From positions 186,001 to 250,000 of the forward strand of contig CADCXC010000014.1 in NCBI GenBank assembly GCA_902806595.1: 64,000 nt of DNA, read 5' to 3'. Under the pieces are notes generated by a model. The model saw only the letters and a program-made list of their open reading frames with translations, ran no database searches and was not told the DNA's origin. Below are positions 1 through 11,100 of the stretch, piece by piece. Source of the stretch: Pyrenopolyporus hunteri (lineage: Eukaryota > Ascomycota > Sordariomycetes > Xylariales > Hypoxylaceae). The translations under genes were made by a program, and so were the position numbers. Positions within the stretch are counted from its first letter, which is position 1. The number at the start of each line of letters is the position of its first letter.

Positions 1-1
1 G

Positions 2-136
2 AGCATCGTGGTTGCGGTGGAGGACGCGGACGAGAAGGGTAAGGCCGATGTGAAGGGGGCCATGGACGCGCCTACCGCTAAAGTGGTAGAGCCGGCGCGA
101 GGGGACAAGATGGAGCTGGATTCAGATAGGGATTAG
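2..136 (+). CDS. 3' end of an unknown protein (partial)
   Basis: An open frame enters from the left edge and ends at TAG 134-136, giving 44 residues rich in Asp, Glu, Lys and Ala. The tail ends in an acidic DKMELDSDRD-like stretch. No domain is visible and the rest of the gene lies outside the window. It is called coding because it has no stop up to the edge, is GC-rich compared with the AT-rich DNA just downstream, and has the charged low-complexity composition of a disordered C-terminus. The function cannot be judged. A chance open frame of this length is possible. Confidence 0.4.
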   Translation, partial: SIVVAVEDADEKGKADVKGAMDAPTAKVVEPARGDKMELDSDRD

Positions 137-2771
137 GAACATGGATTTAGGTATTGTACATAAGAGAGCGGAGGAAAAGGGAGCCATGTTTGGAAGATAT
201 CATGGTGCTAGTTACGAGGGACCGTTACACTTCATGTATACACAATATGCTTGGAACGAAATATTAAGGAGATAAACGATCTTGGCTTCTGGTCTTGCGA
301 GACACTGATTAGAGAGGGTGGAGATTATGCCGTTGAGCGAGGCTGGTGTTTGGACGGTAAGCTAAATGGCGCCTAGTCCGCCAGGAGTGTCAGCAGCAGC
401 AATGATCGACGAGGAAGAAGCCGAACCGAGCCCCAGGATCGAGACGATTATGGGAAGGATGAAGGATGGCGTTGTAGTCAAGGGATCTTTCGCTGCCGAG
501 CTGGAGCTACCCGTCTTACATACGTGCTGGGATTTCAATGGAGGTGGTGTTGAGGTGTGTAATAGATGCCTCCCCCCGCTCCCCCTTCACCCATAAGAAG
601 TACACAAGCGTGTGGTAATTACTTGGTAAGTCGTCATCTGCTTACTCGCGTTAGGTTAGATAGACACCTCTATAATATTGAGATATATGAGCGTACGCTG
701 TGCCCCCGAGAAGAGGGAGGATTCCGGTCGAGTACCTACCCAGGTATATATTATACACCAGGTAGTACCTAGGTACATGTGTGTAGATACCATGGAAGTT
801 CGAGGGTGGTGTGGGTCTGCGAGCTGGTTAGGCTGACATTTGGTAATCTTACCGAGTATAAATCCAGGTAGGTAGGAAGGCACCACCATCATAAGTAGGT
901 AGGTAGGTAGGTACCTAACCTTACACTCCTGCGGACGGGCACGGCACTTGTAAGGTAGATGCTTTGCATTCCACATGTACCTGCCTTATTTGCCTTAGAT
1001 ATAGGCAGGTGGGCGCATAAGCAGCACGTCACGCACCGGATGGCTCGCTTACCTACTTGCCTCTTACACGTATGTATCATAGGTAGATAGGTAACGAGCT
1101 GTAAGGTGGCTGCGGGAGGCGTAAAAGCTTACCTTCCTATCTACATGCGTATCTTGACAAGAGGCAGGCAAGGTGCAATTCATACATGCGTATATGCGCC
1201 AGTGCGGCACTTGACAATCTATGGAAGTCTGCAATTCCCGTCCCCAGCTCGCGTAGTCGGTCCGGTCCTTTCGAAGCTATGGCCTCTTCCTAGGTATATA
1301 TGTCTCTCGGCCGGGTCCCCCATACCTGGTAGATAGGTACCCGCCTAGGTATGTATGTACTGTACTTTACCCCATACCTTACCCACCTTTCTCTCCAGCC
1401 TTCTCCTTCTCTCCTCCTCGTCCCTTTCACCTACCTACCTACCTAATCTAAACCGCGCCCAGGCACATACACAATTTCCAATCCATGCCGCCGGCTAGGT
1501 TGCTCCTACTACGGGCCACATTGGGAATGGAGGTGCCGCACGTGGCATGGTGCCCTGGCTAGAGGACCGACCGTGTTGACCTTCCCCAAGAACTAGATGG
1601 CTTCGTTACATGACTCATAGCTCCGTCGCCGGATATCCTGTACGGGGTACGGGTATGGGTACTATAGTATGCAGAAAGCCGGAAACGTCCATCGCGAAAC
1701 GGGCACCCCGGTACACGTACATTACCGCACCTACGCCTTCCCCATCTCGCGGCGGCGAAATAACCTCGGTAAAATATGGTGCAGGGGATAGGATCGATCC
1801 TTTCACCTTTCAGCTGGGACTTCTTTGTGTCACGTTGGGATGTTTTGCTTCTGTGGCTGAGATTTTATTGTACGTTGAGATTGCGGTCTACGTATCTAAA
1901 GGCGAGGAAGACATGCATATGACAAATCGGGTTTAGAGCAGGCTCCGAGGGCGCCGGTTGAGATAGGGCGTGACAAAGCTTTGGAAATGGCTATACCGTG
2001 CTGCGCTCGCCCATAGCATCGGATGAGATGAATATTTGAGATGATGGGTTCGCCCGGGCTATTTCGTAAGTCGAAGAACGTCGAGATGGTTGTTAACTCA
2101 TCCTAGTTCATCGTTGCGTCCGAAGAGCAGCGTCTATTCGAGAGATGGGACTCGGGTTAACTCTCTTCTGGTAGTGAGATCTATATTAGTCGTAGTATAA
2201 TTCTCATATAAGGTTAATAGTATCAATTTAGTGAACTTTACCTATCAAGAGTTTATACTGTCGGCCTTCTAATCCGCATCTTCACGTCCTACCACACGAC
2301 AATCTTAGCCTGTTCATGTATTCCTGTACACGTCTCCGACGACACTTAAGGCACCACCACACAAACAAGAGTTCAAACCGCAATCTCGACGGACATAGCA
2401 GAGTAGATAGGTAGAGAGGTATATATTCATACCTAAGGTGGTGGGTAGTAATTATGTCACTTTTGTTCTTGTAGATGCTCTCACACTCTCTCCTATCGTT
2501 CCTCCCCAAACTTCGAATAGGGTATCATCGTCATCATCGCCACCCGCCTCTACATGCAACCTCGTAACACCACCTATTCATATCCGCGTTCACACATTCT
2601 CGGAAGATAACCAGACAAACAGACAAGCCAACAACTCCGGCCCCAGCTTCGGATCCGTACCGCATTATGCATAAGAGCAAGCTCCACACCTTCCCTGAAA
2701 TATCTGCAGATAGCCACCAGTAATTTAGTTATTAGCCCTTCATCCATCATCCATCATTCAACACAATTTTC
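137..2771. other. Gene-free intergenic stretch
   Basis: No supportable gene is seen; open frames are short, overlapping and show no domain. The stretch holds many TAGG/TACCT runs, for example four consecutive TAGG units near 895-915, CTAC/CCTA runs near 1430-1445 and palindromic GGTACCTA copies. It also holds AT-rich segments near 2160-2280. It presumably carries the 3' UTRs of the two flanking genes. Confidence 0.5.
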
Positions 2772-5700
2772 TTAACGAGTAGCCCTGCCAGCCGCACCCT
2801 GCCTAACAGGGGTAGGCGGCTTCCTCGCGAAACCATTCAACATCCTGAAGCCGGCACCGCACCTTCGGCCCTCCTCAACAACCTCGTAGACGCCGTCGAG
2901 GCACTTTCCGGCCTCGCGCATCTCAGCGGTCTCCGTCTCGAGGAATCCGAGGCGACACTCAGACGCCACCTTCTCCATCTCACAGCGGAGGAGCCAGCGT
3001 TCCCAGGCCCAGCTGCCTGCGAGTCCCGCCGTGGGCGCCGCCGCCTCTGTGCTGCCCGAAACCATGGCCTCGAGCTCGAGCGGGCGTTCGACACCGGTGC
3101 TGTCGCGGGCCACCTTGCGGTCGCGGCGCACTGCAGGGTCCGGTCCCATGGGCAGGCACACCCACGCGCGGCGCACCTCGTCGAACCCGGCCCGGTGAAG
3201 GCGGCCTAGGAACAGGCGTGTTGGGCTGGGGTCGTAACCGAGCGTCTTGAGCGAGAAGCCGAACTCGACCGACTTGGCGAGGCCGAGGGGCCCCGCGTTC
3301 GTGATGTCCGAGTCGAGCACCGAGAACTCGAGGTAGCCGCCGGGCTTGAGCACGCGCATGCATTCGCTCAGGCAGCTGTCCCACTCGTCCTGCCCGTTCT
3401 CGCCGATGAACTTAAGGATCGTGTGCAACTCGCGCGCTGAGATGAGGTCGAAGTGCGCATCCGGGAACGGCAGCCGAGCGAGGTGCGCGACAGCCACCTG
3501 TCGGTGGTTGGGCGGGCCACGGATATTCGAGTTGGACAGTTGCCGGACGGCCTTGGTCGTTACGGTATATACTTTAGTGTTCGGGTACATGATGGCGCAG
3601 TGCCAGGCCCAGTCACAGGCTGCCTGGCCGCCAAGGTCGAGAATACGCGCCCGGCTGCTGGCGCCGCCGATCCGGGACAGGCGGGCGAGGCGCTTAGCGA
3701 TAGGAGCGGAGAAGAGGCGCCCTCCGTTAAGAGCCTTGGTTGCGCCTACATGCCAGTTTGCCATGGACATCTGAGCAAGTGCCTCGTGCTCCTTGTCCCG
3801 TCTTAGCTTCTCGGGGTCGTCGACGATAATGTCGTCGCCGCGAGCTACGTTGGCGCTCATGCGCTTCTTGGCCGACTGCGGCACGACAGACAATTGGTGC
3901 TTGCCGAGAAGCTGGTTACGGTGAAGCTCGCGTAGAGAGATGCGTTGAGCCTGGAGGGCCTCGAAGCGCGGAAGTCGGTGGACGAAAGGATCCTGGCTGC
4001 GCGAACGGATGATGTAGTCCTGGAAAGCTCGATAATAGGCCGATTCTTGTCGTGCGAGCTTCGGCGGCAGGGTCTTGGGGATGTTAGTTTTGACGACAAC
4101 GTCAGAGAAGCGGACCGTCTTTTTCTTCTGGGTAGGAGATGTAACTTCGGCTTTTGGCTCATTCTCCTTCGACTCCTCTTCGGCGTGACTACGTGCCACC
4201 GTTTCTTCGGTCTCAGCCTCTGGCTTAAATTGCTCCTCTGGAAGGATTCCCTTGAGATATGCCTTTTGGGCCATGAGCCACAGCTCGGTTCGGTCCAGGT
4301 TGGACAGAGCTGCTTCTTGCTGCTTCCTAGCGTAATCGGGATCGAAAGTCGAAACGATCTCCGTGGCGATAACATCCTCGTTCGGGCTTGAAGGCTCGTG
4401 GACGGAAGTAGAGGCTGAGAAATCATTTTGATCGACACGGCGTGCTGTAAGAATATCTTCGGTAAGATCGACTCTGGCCTCGATGACGTGCTCCAAGACG
4501 GCCGGCCTCGCAGTCGGGATGCCGTCCGACATCGTTCCTCTCATTTCTACGATTTGCTCAATTGGCGCAGATGAAACGAGGGGCGACGCAAATCGCTCAG
4601 GACGCGGAGGCGGGGGAGGTAAGACGGGGGCGGTAGGCAGAGTACTAGGAGGCGGCACTTGGGGGGCAGCATCGTTCCATGGGCATCTATAGAATTGCTC
4701 CGCAGTAGTCGATGTGGGAGGCGCAACGTCATCAGGGGTCATCGAGGGTAGATGCCAAGTGTGCCTCGTACGCGGAGAGAGACCGGAGAAGAAGCCTCCC
4801 GGGGAAGGAATATCGAGCCTTGTCAAGCCATTGAGGGACTGCTGCTGCCGAGTTGAGAGCTGTCGAGCTGGCCGCATCATGGTGGTGAGTAGACGGGGGG
4901 TGTGCTGCTGCATTTCTGGCCTTCTCCCCTCCGTGACCTCTATGACCTGCTCCGATTGATATTCGTCTTCGCTATCCTCGCTCCCGGACAACGCTTGCAG
5001 GGTGGCCAAGGCGGCGGGTTGCAATTGAACGCCGGACCAATCTACGCTGGTTGCGTCCTCGTCCATCCCAGTTACGGGGGTGGGCGGAGCAGACATAGCA
5101 GCCATCTGATCAGAACTCAGGCTTCCGTCGAGCGATGGCGGCGCGGAAATAGTCGGCACTTCCTGAGATTGCTGTGCTTTCAAGAAGGAGATCACGGCCG
5201 GTGACATCTCTACCTTGGGGGGCGGCGTCGGAGGTATGGGCGATAGGAGCCTCTTGAACTCTGGCTTACCCGATCTGCTCTCTCCATCTTGGTCCTGTTG
5301 CGGTGGGATGACCAATGGCGGAAGACTTCGGTTTGAGGCTGACGACTGTACCGAGGATCGCTTTAGCATCGCGTTACGAGAGCTATTCCGACGCTTCAGA
5401 GACGATTTTCTTAGAGAGGCTCGTCGACTGTCTTCGTCATCAGAAATATCGTAAATATCGTCAAATTCTGTAACGTCAGTGCTTATACTAGCCCGGTTCC
5501 ACGGGTCCGAGGCAGTCAAAGACGCAGAATCACTCTCCTCCGCGGAGGTAGTTGACGGAGACTCGGGAAGTATCGGAGCTGACATGAAGTGAAAGCCTCG
5601 CGGCGTCGGGAAATGGTCACTTTGCGGTGTGAGCCATTGTACTATTTTCTCGTTGGATGAGCTGGCTTGGTTCCTGCTGCGATGCCTTAATGCGGCCGAC

Positions 5701-5819
5701 TTCTGCGATTTTTCCGGCTCTTCCTCCATTATTGTATTAAGTAACCTCCCCGGCTTTCGAGCCAGCGAAGGAGTGGGAGGTTGGTATGTGCTCGATGGTA
5801 AAAGTACTGGCTCCGCCAT
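2772..5819 (-). CDS. SAM-dependent methyltransferase-domain protein with long disordered N-terminus
   Basis: A single-exon 1015-residue protein. The upstream in-frame codon at 5838-5840 is TTG, so the first ATG, in a good context (gagaagATGGCGG), is at 5819. Residues 1 to about 640 are low-complexity Ser/Pro/Glu/Arg-rich sequence with no fold. A Rossmann methyltransferase domain lies at about residues 715-920. Motif I is RILDLGGQAACDWAW; further motifs are LPFPDAHFDLISAREL and CMRVLKPGGYLEF, the typical post-I and motif III region of type-11 methyltransferases. The canonical GxGxG glycine loop is altered here to GGQAAC, although such variation occurs in fungal regulators. The substrate is unknown. 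By organisation it resembles large fungal methyltransferase-domain proteins of presumed regulatory role; it is not LaeA by sequence. The class call is firm and the function is open. Confidence 0.85.
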   Translation of the reverse strand: MAEPVLLPSSTYQPPTPSLARKPGRLLNTIMEEEPEKSQKSAALRHRSRNQASSSNEKIVQWLTPQSDHFPTPRGFHFMSAPILPESPSTTSAEESDSASLTASDPWNRASISTDVTEFDDIYDISDDEDSRRASLRKSSLKRRNSSRNAMLKRSSVQSSASNRSLPPLVIPPQQDQDGESRSGKPEFKRLLSPIPPTPPPKVEMSPAVISFLKAQQSQEVPTISAPPSLDGSLSSDQMAAMSAPPTPVTGMDEDATSVDWSGVQLQPAALATLQALSGSEDSEDEYQSEQVIEVTEGRRPEMQQHTPRLLTTMMRPARQLSTRQQQSLNGLTRLDIPSPGGFFSGLSPRTRHTWHLPSMTPDDVAPPTSTTAEQFYRCPWNDAAPQVPPPSTLPTAPVLPPPPPRPERFASPLVSSAPIEQIVEMRGTMSDGIPTARPAVLEHVIEARVDLTEDILTARRVDQNDFSASTSVHEPSSPNEDVIATEIVSTFDPDYARKQQEAALSNLDRTELWLMAQKAYLKGILPEEQFKPEAETEETVARSHAEEESKENEPKAEVTSPTQKKKTVRFSDVVVKTNIPKTLPPKLARQESAYYRAFQDYIIRSRSQDPFVHRLPRFEALQAQRISLRELHRNQLLGKHQLSVVPQSAKKRMSANVARGDDIIVDDPEKLRRDKEHEALAQMSMANWHVGATKALNGGRLFSAPIAKRLARLSRIGGASSRARILDLGGQAACDWAWHCAIMYPNTKVYTVTTKAVRQLSNSNIRGPPNHRQVAVAHLARLPFPDAHFDLISARELHTILKFIGENGQDEWDSCLSECMRVLKPGGYLEFSVLDSDITNAGPLGLAKSVEFGFSLKTLGYDPSPTRLFLGRLHRAGFDEVRRAWVCLPMGPDPAVRRDRKVARDSTGVERPLELEAMVSGSTEAAAPTAGLAGSWAWERWLLRCEMEKVASECRLGFLETETAEMREAGKCLDGVYEVVEEGRRCGAGFRMLNGFARKPPTPVRQGAAGRATR

Positions 5820-8145
5820 CTTCTCACGTATATAAAACAACGATGCCGGTGAGAATATTTAGGGAAAATAGACGATACTGTATTGGGCGGATGCAACGGT
5901 AAGACGGTGTAAGAAAAAGGGACGCCCGGCGTCGTCAGAAGCAGAATGAAGTAGAAGAAAAAACGCGTTAACGACTGAAACGCCTCGGTCAACGAAGCGA
6001 ATTATGAAATGAGGCAACCTCAAGGAAGCTTGAGGAGGAGAGAAAGAGAAGATGTGAAGCCTACCAGATGCTCGGGGCGAGTAGTTTTATGACTCTGGGC
6101 TTGGAGACTCATCAAGCGGCTATCCGTGCGGAGAAAAACGACATGGAGAGGAACGCGAGCGCTTCCAACCCAGTGGTTTACCATATTCATGGATGGGTGG
6201 CAGCGCATCACCTGCATAGCCTTGGGACCGTAGTGCAGATTTGGCCGGGGACACGCCTCTCGGAGCCCATTTTAGGTATGAATGTATGGTGACGGTGCCA
6301 GAAGAGGACTCTTGGTCTTGACGGCGGACGTCAGTCTAGAGGTAGCATCGGTTGTACTAACCCTTTAGCAACCAATCAAGGTCGATAGACGGCCTTCTGG
6401 CGGTGATATAATTTTAGAAAATCTAGCATGGTCGGCCAATAGCCCGACTGGCGCGCGGGATAGGGAGGGCGGAGAAAACCGTCGATTGGAGAGGTATTGC
6501 AGGCCTGGAGGCTTACAGGCCAACGATAACCAATGAGACCGAGTTACGCTGGCCGGGCGCTTAACCGCCCAACTCGATTCGCGAGGCTCCGTGATTGGGT
6601 GAGCCAACGTCCGTGGTGGGATGGATCGTGCAACGCGACAGGACTTCCAGAACCCAATATAGGGATGGAATTGGACGGACGTCACTTGGAATGCTCGACT
6701 AGGCCATCTTGCCCGTCTAATCGAACTTTTGTTCCGTTTCAACGGCGGCAAGACTTGTCAGCAACGGGCGAATTCCCTTGTACAGACACTATTGACGGAT
6801 CTCGGTAGTTACTACTTAGTAATTGTGTTAGAGTGAAGATCCGTCTTTTAGTATTGTGAGACCAACAGTAGTGTCTCTCCCCTTCTACAATAAGGCTCGA
6901 GCATAGCATGAACGCCAGAATATGCGGTTAGCCTGTTCGATACTACCCAACCTTGGGCTGCGGGCTCGCCGTGGACCAAGACCGCCGGAACAGGACCCTG
7001 CTGATTCGATGTCAATATTTCATTAGAGAAGTCTTATGCGTCCTTGGACCGCCTCGCGAACGCCAGTGCGGATATGACGTATGATGGGTGTGTTGGTTAC
7101 GAATCATGATGCTCGTAGCTGGTGGAGGAAGATGAAAGCCAGAATCCATTTGCTCTTGTCAGCCCCTAAAGCTACGGGATAATGCATCGCTCGCTCGGTA
7201 TTGCACCGCGTTTGGACCGCTAATGTAGGTATTTATTCATCCGGCCCTTGAGTGCAGTAGTATTATCCTTTAGCGATGCTGGCCCAACGCATCAAACGGG
7301 CACCACACCGAGTCGCGATAAGCGGAAGGCAATGCCGTAGGGTCTACGTGCGTACGTAGAATTTGCCTTGGATGATGCTCGACGGACATAAGAGCTATCC
7401 GCGAATGAGAAGAAGAATCCATATCCCCCAATGATTCTCGGCAGCGGTTAAGAAGGCTAAGACAAAATGGATCTGGGTAAGGCGGTCGGGGAGAAAGCGG
7501 CCGGAATGTTTCCGACGGGTGTATTAATGAATATACGTAGTAGGTAAGGTATATATATTACATAAATGATAAAATGTTTTCAATGCAGTCATGGCACTTA
7601 AGCCAGAAATATCGTGAATGATTGATTGAATGGAGAGGGAAATAGTCGGCATCTGAATTACCTTTGATATTCTATGCCCCTGACGGAAGTTTGCGGTTGG
7701 TACCTATACATAATAAGAGGTATGGGTTAGGTACCTAATGTATCTAGGCTAGTATAGCGAGTAGTAAACCTAAGGTATTAGCAGGCATAAACAACTGTGG
7801 CGTTAGCTTTCAGTGCTTAGATGCGGCATAGTAAAGGCCTGGAAAAGCTTAAACAGGTACCTAATTTATTCTCTGCGTGCCGTATTATACAGCCTAACCC
7901 AAAGTTACGGTAGGTACCTATTCGCGCCGTTCTCGCGGGCACGGGCTTGCGAAACGCATGAATGCAACTACCCCACCAACCCACCATGCTACCTGGATAC
8001 GTACATACGACTTTCTATCGATGACCCCGCGCTCGACGAGTTCTCGCCCTTGCCCCTCGCTGGCCAAACAAGAAACACAATCCCGAGTCGACGACCACGA
8101 AACGTCCATCTTACACCTCCTATTTTTACCATTGAACCACAGGGA
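5820..8145. other. Intergenic region between the methyltransferase gene and tma22
   Basis: 2.3 kb between two divergently oriented genes. No convincing gene is visible: open frames stay below about 150 codons and lack any domain. The 7530-7920 part is AT-rich and carries TAGGTACCTA-type motifs. The segment near 5820-6000 should hold the methyltransferase promoter and 5' UTR, and the segment near 8000-8145 the tma22 leader. Confidence 0.5.
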
Positions 8146-9051
8146 ATGGCAGACGTAGAGCAAGCAGACGGCCCCAGCGAGCCCCAGGGCCGCCACGTGA
8201 TCTACTGCGGCGGTAAGTCAAACAAAACAATGTCCACTAGGATAGCGACCTACGACCGAGAGCTCTCTTAACTGACCCTGTCTGTTCCGCTGCTCTAGTG
8301 TGTACTTTGCCGCCAGAGGTACGACGCCCCTCCGATTATAAACTACCTGATATACGAATATCCTCAGCGGAGGTCATACCGCGCAGGAAGAGTCAAGGGA
8401 AAACAAGAAAAAAGATAAAGGAACTGATTGTGAAGCAAGTAGTACTGCGAATACGGCGGCACCGTCAAGAAATGCCAAGATTGGCTGCAGAAAACCCACC
8501 CCGACCTGTACGAGCGAATATGGTCCCCTGGTGCGTAGACCTGCCATTCCATTCCCATCTCCCAGCAGCTCTCTTATATATACACCATCCTTGATGTCTG
8601 CCGCTGACCAGAGCTCGCTTCCCCCCCGGCCGCAGAAGCCCTAGAAGCCGCCACGGCGTCGCTATCGGTCGAGGCCCAGAAGCGCGCGGCTAAGGACGCG
8701 CAGAAGAAGGCGGCGCAGGCGGAGAAGGCGGAGCAGAAGCAGGCGGACAAGATCGCCAACAGCGTCGTGACCATCAAGCGGGTCGAGCGCAACAAGCGCA
8801 AGTTCGTCACCGCCGTGTCCGGGCTCGAGGCCTTCGGCCTCGACCTCAAGAAGGTCGCCAAGGAGTTCGGCAAGAAGTTCGCCACCGGCTCCTCCGTCAC
8901 CAAGGTCCCCAGCGGCGGCGAGGAGATCGTCGTCCAGGGCGACGTCAGCGACGAGATCGAGGACTTCCTGCTCGAGAAGTACAAGGACATCCCCAAAGAC
9001 AACATCGAGTTAGTAGATGACCGGAAGAAGAAGGGTGCTGGCGCAGGTTAG
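8146..9051 (+). CDS. tma22: Translation machinery-associated protein 22 (DENR homologue, SUI1 domain)
   Basis: Four exons: 8146-8212, 8299-8318, 8443-8530 and 8636-9051, 196 residues. The second exon is only 20 nt and encodes CTLPPE. The N-terminal zinc-binding module has four cysteines (C21, C24, C31, C40) in a CGVCTLPPEYCEYGG context. A Lys/Ala-rich helical linker follows at about 65-100, then a SUI1/eIF1 domain from about residue 105 that includes KFATGSSVTKVPSGGEEI and VQGDVSDEI. DENR/Tma22 works with the MCT-1 homologue Tma20 in 40S recycling and re-initiation after termination; that role is family knowledge. The intron boundaries are GTAAGT, GTACGA and GTGCGT with AG acceptors, and all phases match. 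Length is normal for the family. Confidence 0.95.
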
Positions 9052-9266
9052 AAGTGTTACAATGTCACGGACCTGGGGAGGATGAAAAACAGAAATAGGC
9101 GTATATGGATGGATGGGTGGGTGGACAGCCATGGATGCATATAAGTCAATAAAGGCCAACAAGGTTCCTATTGCGACCTGATTTAGTCCATAACCCCCCT
9201 TTTGTTACCCCACAGAATCGATGACACCCAGCGAGATTCAATTACATGTTATTTGTTATCTGATGC

Positions 9267-10471
9267 TTAAGCTCTCTTCCTTAACGTCCTCCCAGTCCCC
9301 GTAGCGGGTGCGGCCGCCTTCGACGCCGGGGGCTTCTTGGTAGCAGCTGATTTTATCGTTCCCATAACCGTTCTCTTTGCCGGGGCAGCGGTCTTAGCTA
9401 CTCTTGAAGCGGTCGTCTTCTTCACTACCGTAGACGTGCTGCCCTCGCTTGACTCACTCGTAGCGCTTTGCTTCCGCCTCCCACGCGTGGAAGCTGCAGT
9501 CGGGGGACGAGCAGCGGCCGCAGCTTGACGCGCGCGGGCGGCGGCCGTGCTGCTATTTGAGCTCGTCGATGACGCTGCAGCAGGTTTCCTAACAGAAGCG
9601 GCGGTTCCGGGTCGCGCTCCCTTTGCCTTCTCAACCATACTCGATAACATGTTAGACGACGCCTTTGGTGGTCCTTTCGCTGGTGATGGGGGTCTGCTGA
9701 CGAACGTCTTCGAGGGAGACGTCGGACGGTCGCGTGGGACTATTCGCGTATTCGACGATGTGGGCGAGAGGACGTGTGTTTGCTGGCTTGATGCGGGTAG
9801 CTTGACAGGAACGACGCGAGGCCTCTTCTTGGGATTGTCGACAACGTCGCCTTGGTTCTCTTTATCTACGCCCGATATTTCCTCACTAGATACTGTCAGT
9901 TAGACCGAGGAAATTGACGCAAACAAGGCGTACCTCAAGCGCTTGCGTCCAGGGGCCGTTTTGGATATTGGGACTGGTTTTCGTGGGACAGCCTTGGCTG
10001 ATGCTGATGGGGCATCCTTTGCCGGCACGGGTGGAGGTTTGGCTACATACGTTGCTGCTGGCTTGGGTGGTTGAGGAGGTTGTTGCGGCTGCAGCGATTT
10101 GGATAGGAGTTCGCCCATCTTGGCTTTCCGTAGAGCAGTCGGGATTCGGTTGATGCGCATCTCGACGCGTGATCGGATCTGTTGCGCCTGGACATGGTAT
10201 TGGGCTCTCAGCCGTCGGGCGCGTTCGGTAACTTGGGTTATGGTCAGTAAACCTCGCGAAACTCATCAGGTTGGGTTAGCATCGCGTCCATACTCTCTAA
10301 CTGAAGGTTATCTATGAGGGCTTGCTTCTGCGCAAGTGTTATGCCGCCGATCCTCCGTTTCTTGATGGGACTTCTCTGGGGCGAGCTGGTCATTGTGGGA
10401 ATTTTTTGGTCTTCAATTGAACTGGTCGATTGATCTGACTTTCTCTTTCGCGTCGCCTTCACGGGTGCCAT
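9267..10471 (-). CDS. nbl1: Borealin N-terminal domain protein (chromosomal passenger complex, Nbl1-like)
   Basis: Three exons on the minus strand: 10471-10294, 10231-9934 and 9885-9267, 364 residues. Splicing out the first intron (GTATGG...CCCAAG) joins TLAQKQALIDNLQLE to ITERARRLRAQY, the long N-terminal helix of Nbl1/borealin. It continues into RSRVEMRINRIPTALRKAKMGEL, which is characteristic of the Nbl1_Borealin_N family. In the complex this helix bundles with survivin/Bir1 and INCENP/Sli15 to place Aurora B at centromeres. The rest (about residues 110-364) is Pro/Ala/Ser/Lys-rich and disordered, with a basic C-terminus ending TLRKRA. The protein is much longer than yeast Nbl1 but like borealin-domain proteins of filamentous fungi. 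It is divergent to rpn10. Confidence 0.88.
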
Positions 10472-11100
10472 CTCGTAGAATATTTTCTTTCAATGCGGTT
10501 GGTAGAGTAAAGAGGTTGCGGAAGAGGGTGATTTTACTAGACAGACGCGTTTATTTCGCGTAGGGGTTTTGAGTATGTATGTATTTGGGTACCGTGTATG
10601 GAGAGTAATGCAAGAGTTCGGCGTGTTGATGATGAAACCGATGCTTTGTGCAAGTAAACAAAAGATAGGCCCATGCACTTTAGGGATGTTGGTGAAATGT
10701 TATTGGGCAGTCGAGTGCTAGCTGAGGTATCAGGTTAAAAATCGATCTAACCAGGACCACAGGATCAAGGTACATCAGTTGGCCCAAGCTCCATCTGTAT
10801 TGTTAGGTAATGTAGATAGGTACCTACCTATGTACCCAGGTACTCCGCCTAGGCTACACCTGCCTGACGTTTGTCCAGGTAGAGAAGCAGCAGCTCGCAT
10901 TGCCGTACTCCGATTCCAGCAGTTGCCAGGGTACTTTGCCTGCTCGCAGTTGCATCCATCAACTTTTCCAGCCGTCATCCAGCTTCGAACTACATCTAAA
11001 CTACATCTATCCTACAGCATCACAACATCACAAGACAGACCGGCCCTCCGCTCCTCTCCACGCCACCATCGAAACAGTTTAGCGCCCCAGCACCACCAAG
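10472..11100. promoter_or_regulatory. Bidirectional promoter interval between the borealin gene and rpn10
   Basis: 629 bp between two divergent start codons. It contains a TAGGTACCTACC run near 10815-10835 and a pyrimidine-rich, CA-rich leader just before the rpn10 ATG. No obvious proteasome-associated control element is recognised by eye and no gene is seen in it. The promoter role is inferred from gene orientation only. Confidence 0.45.
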
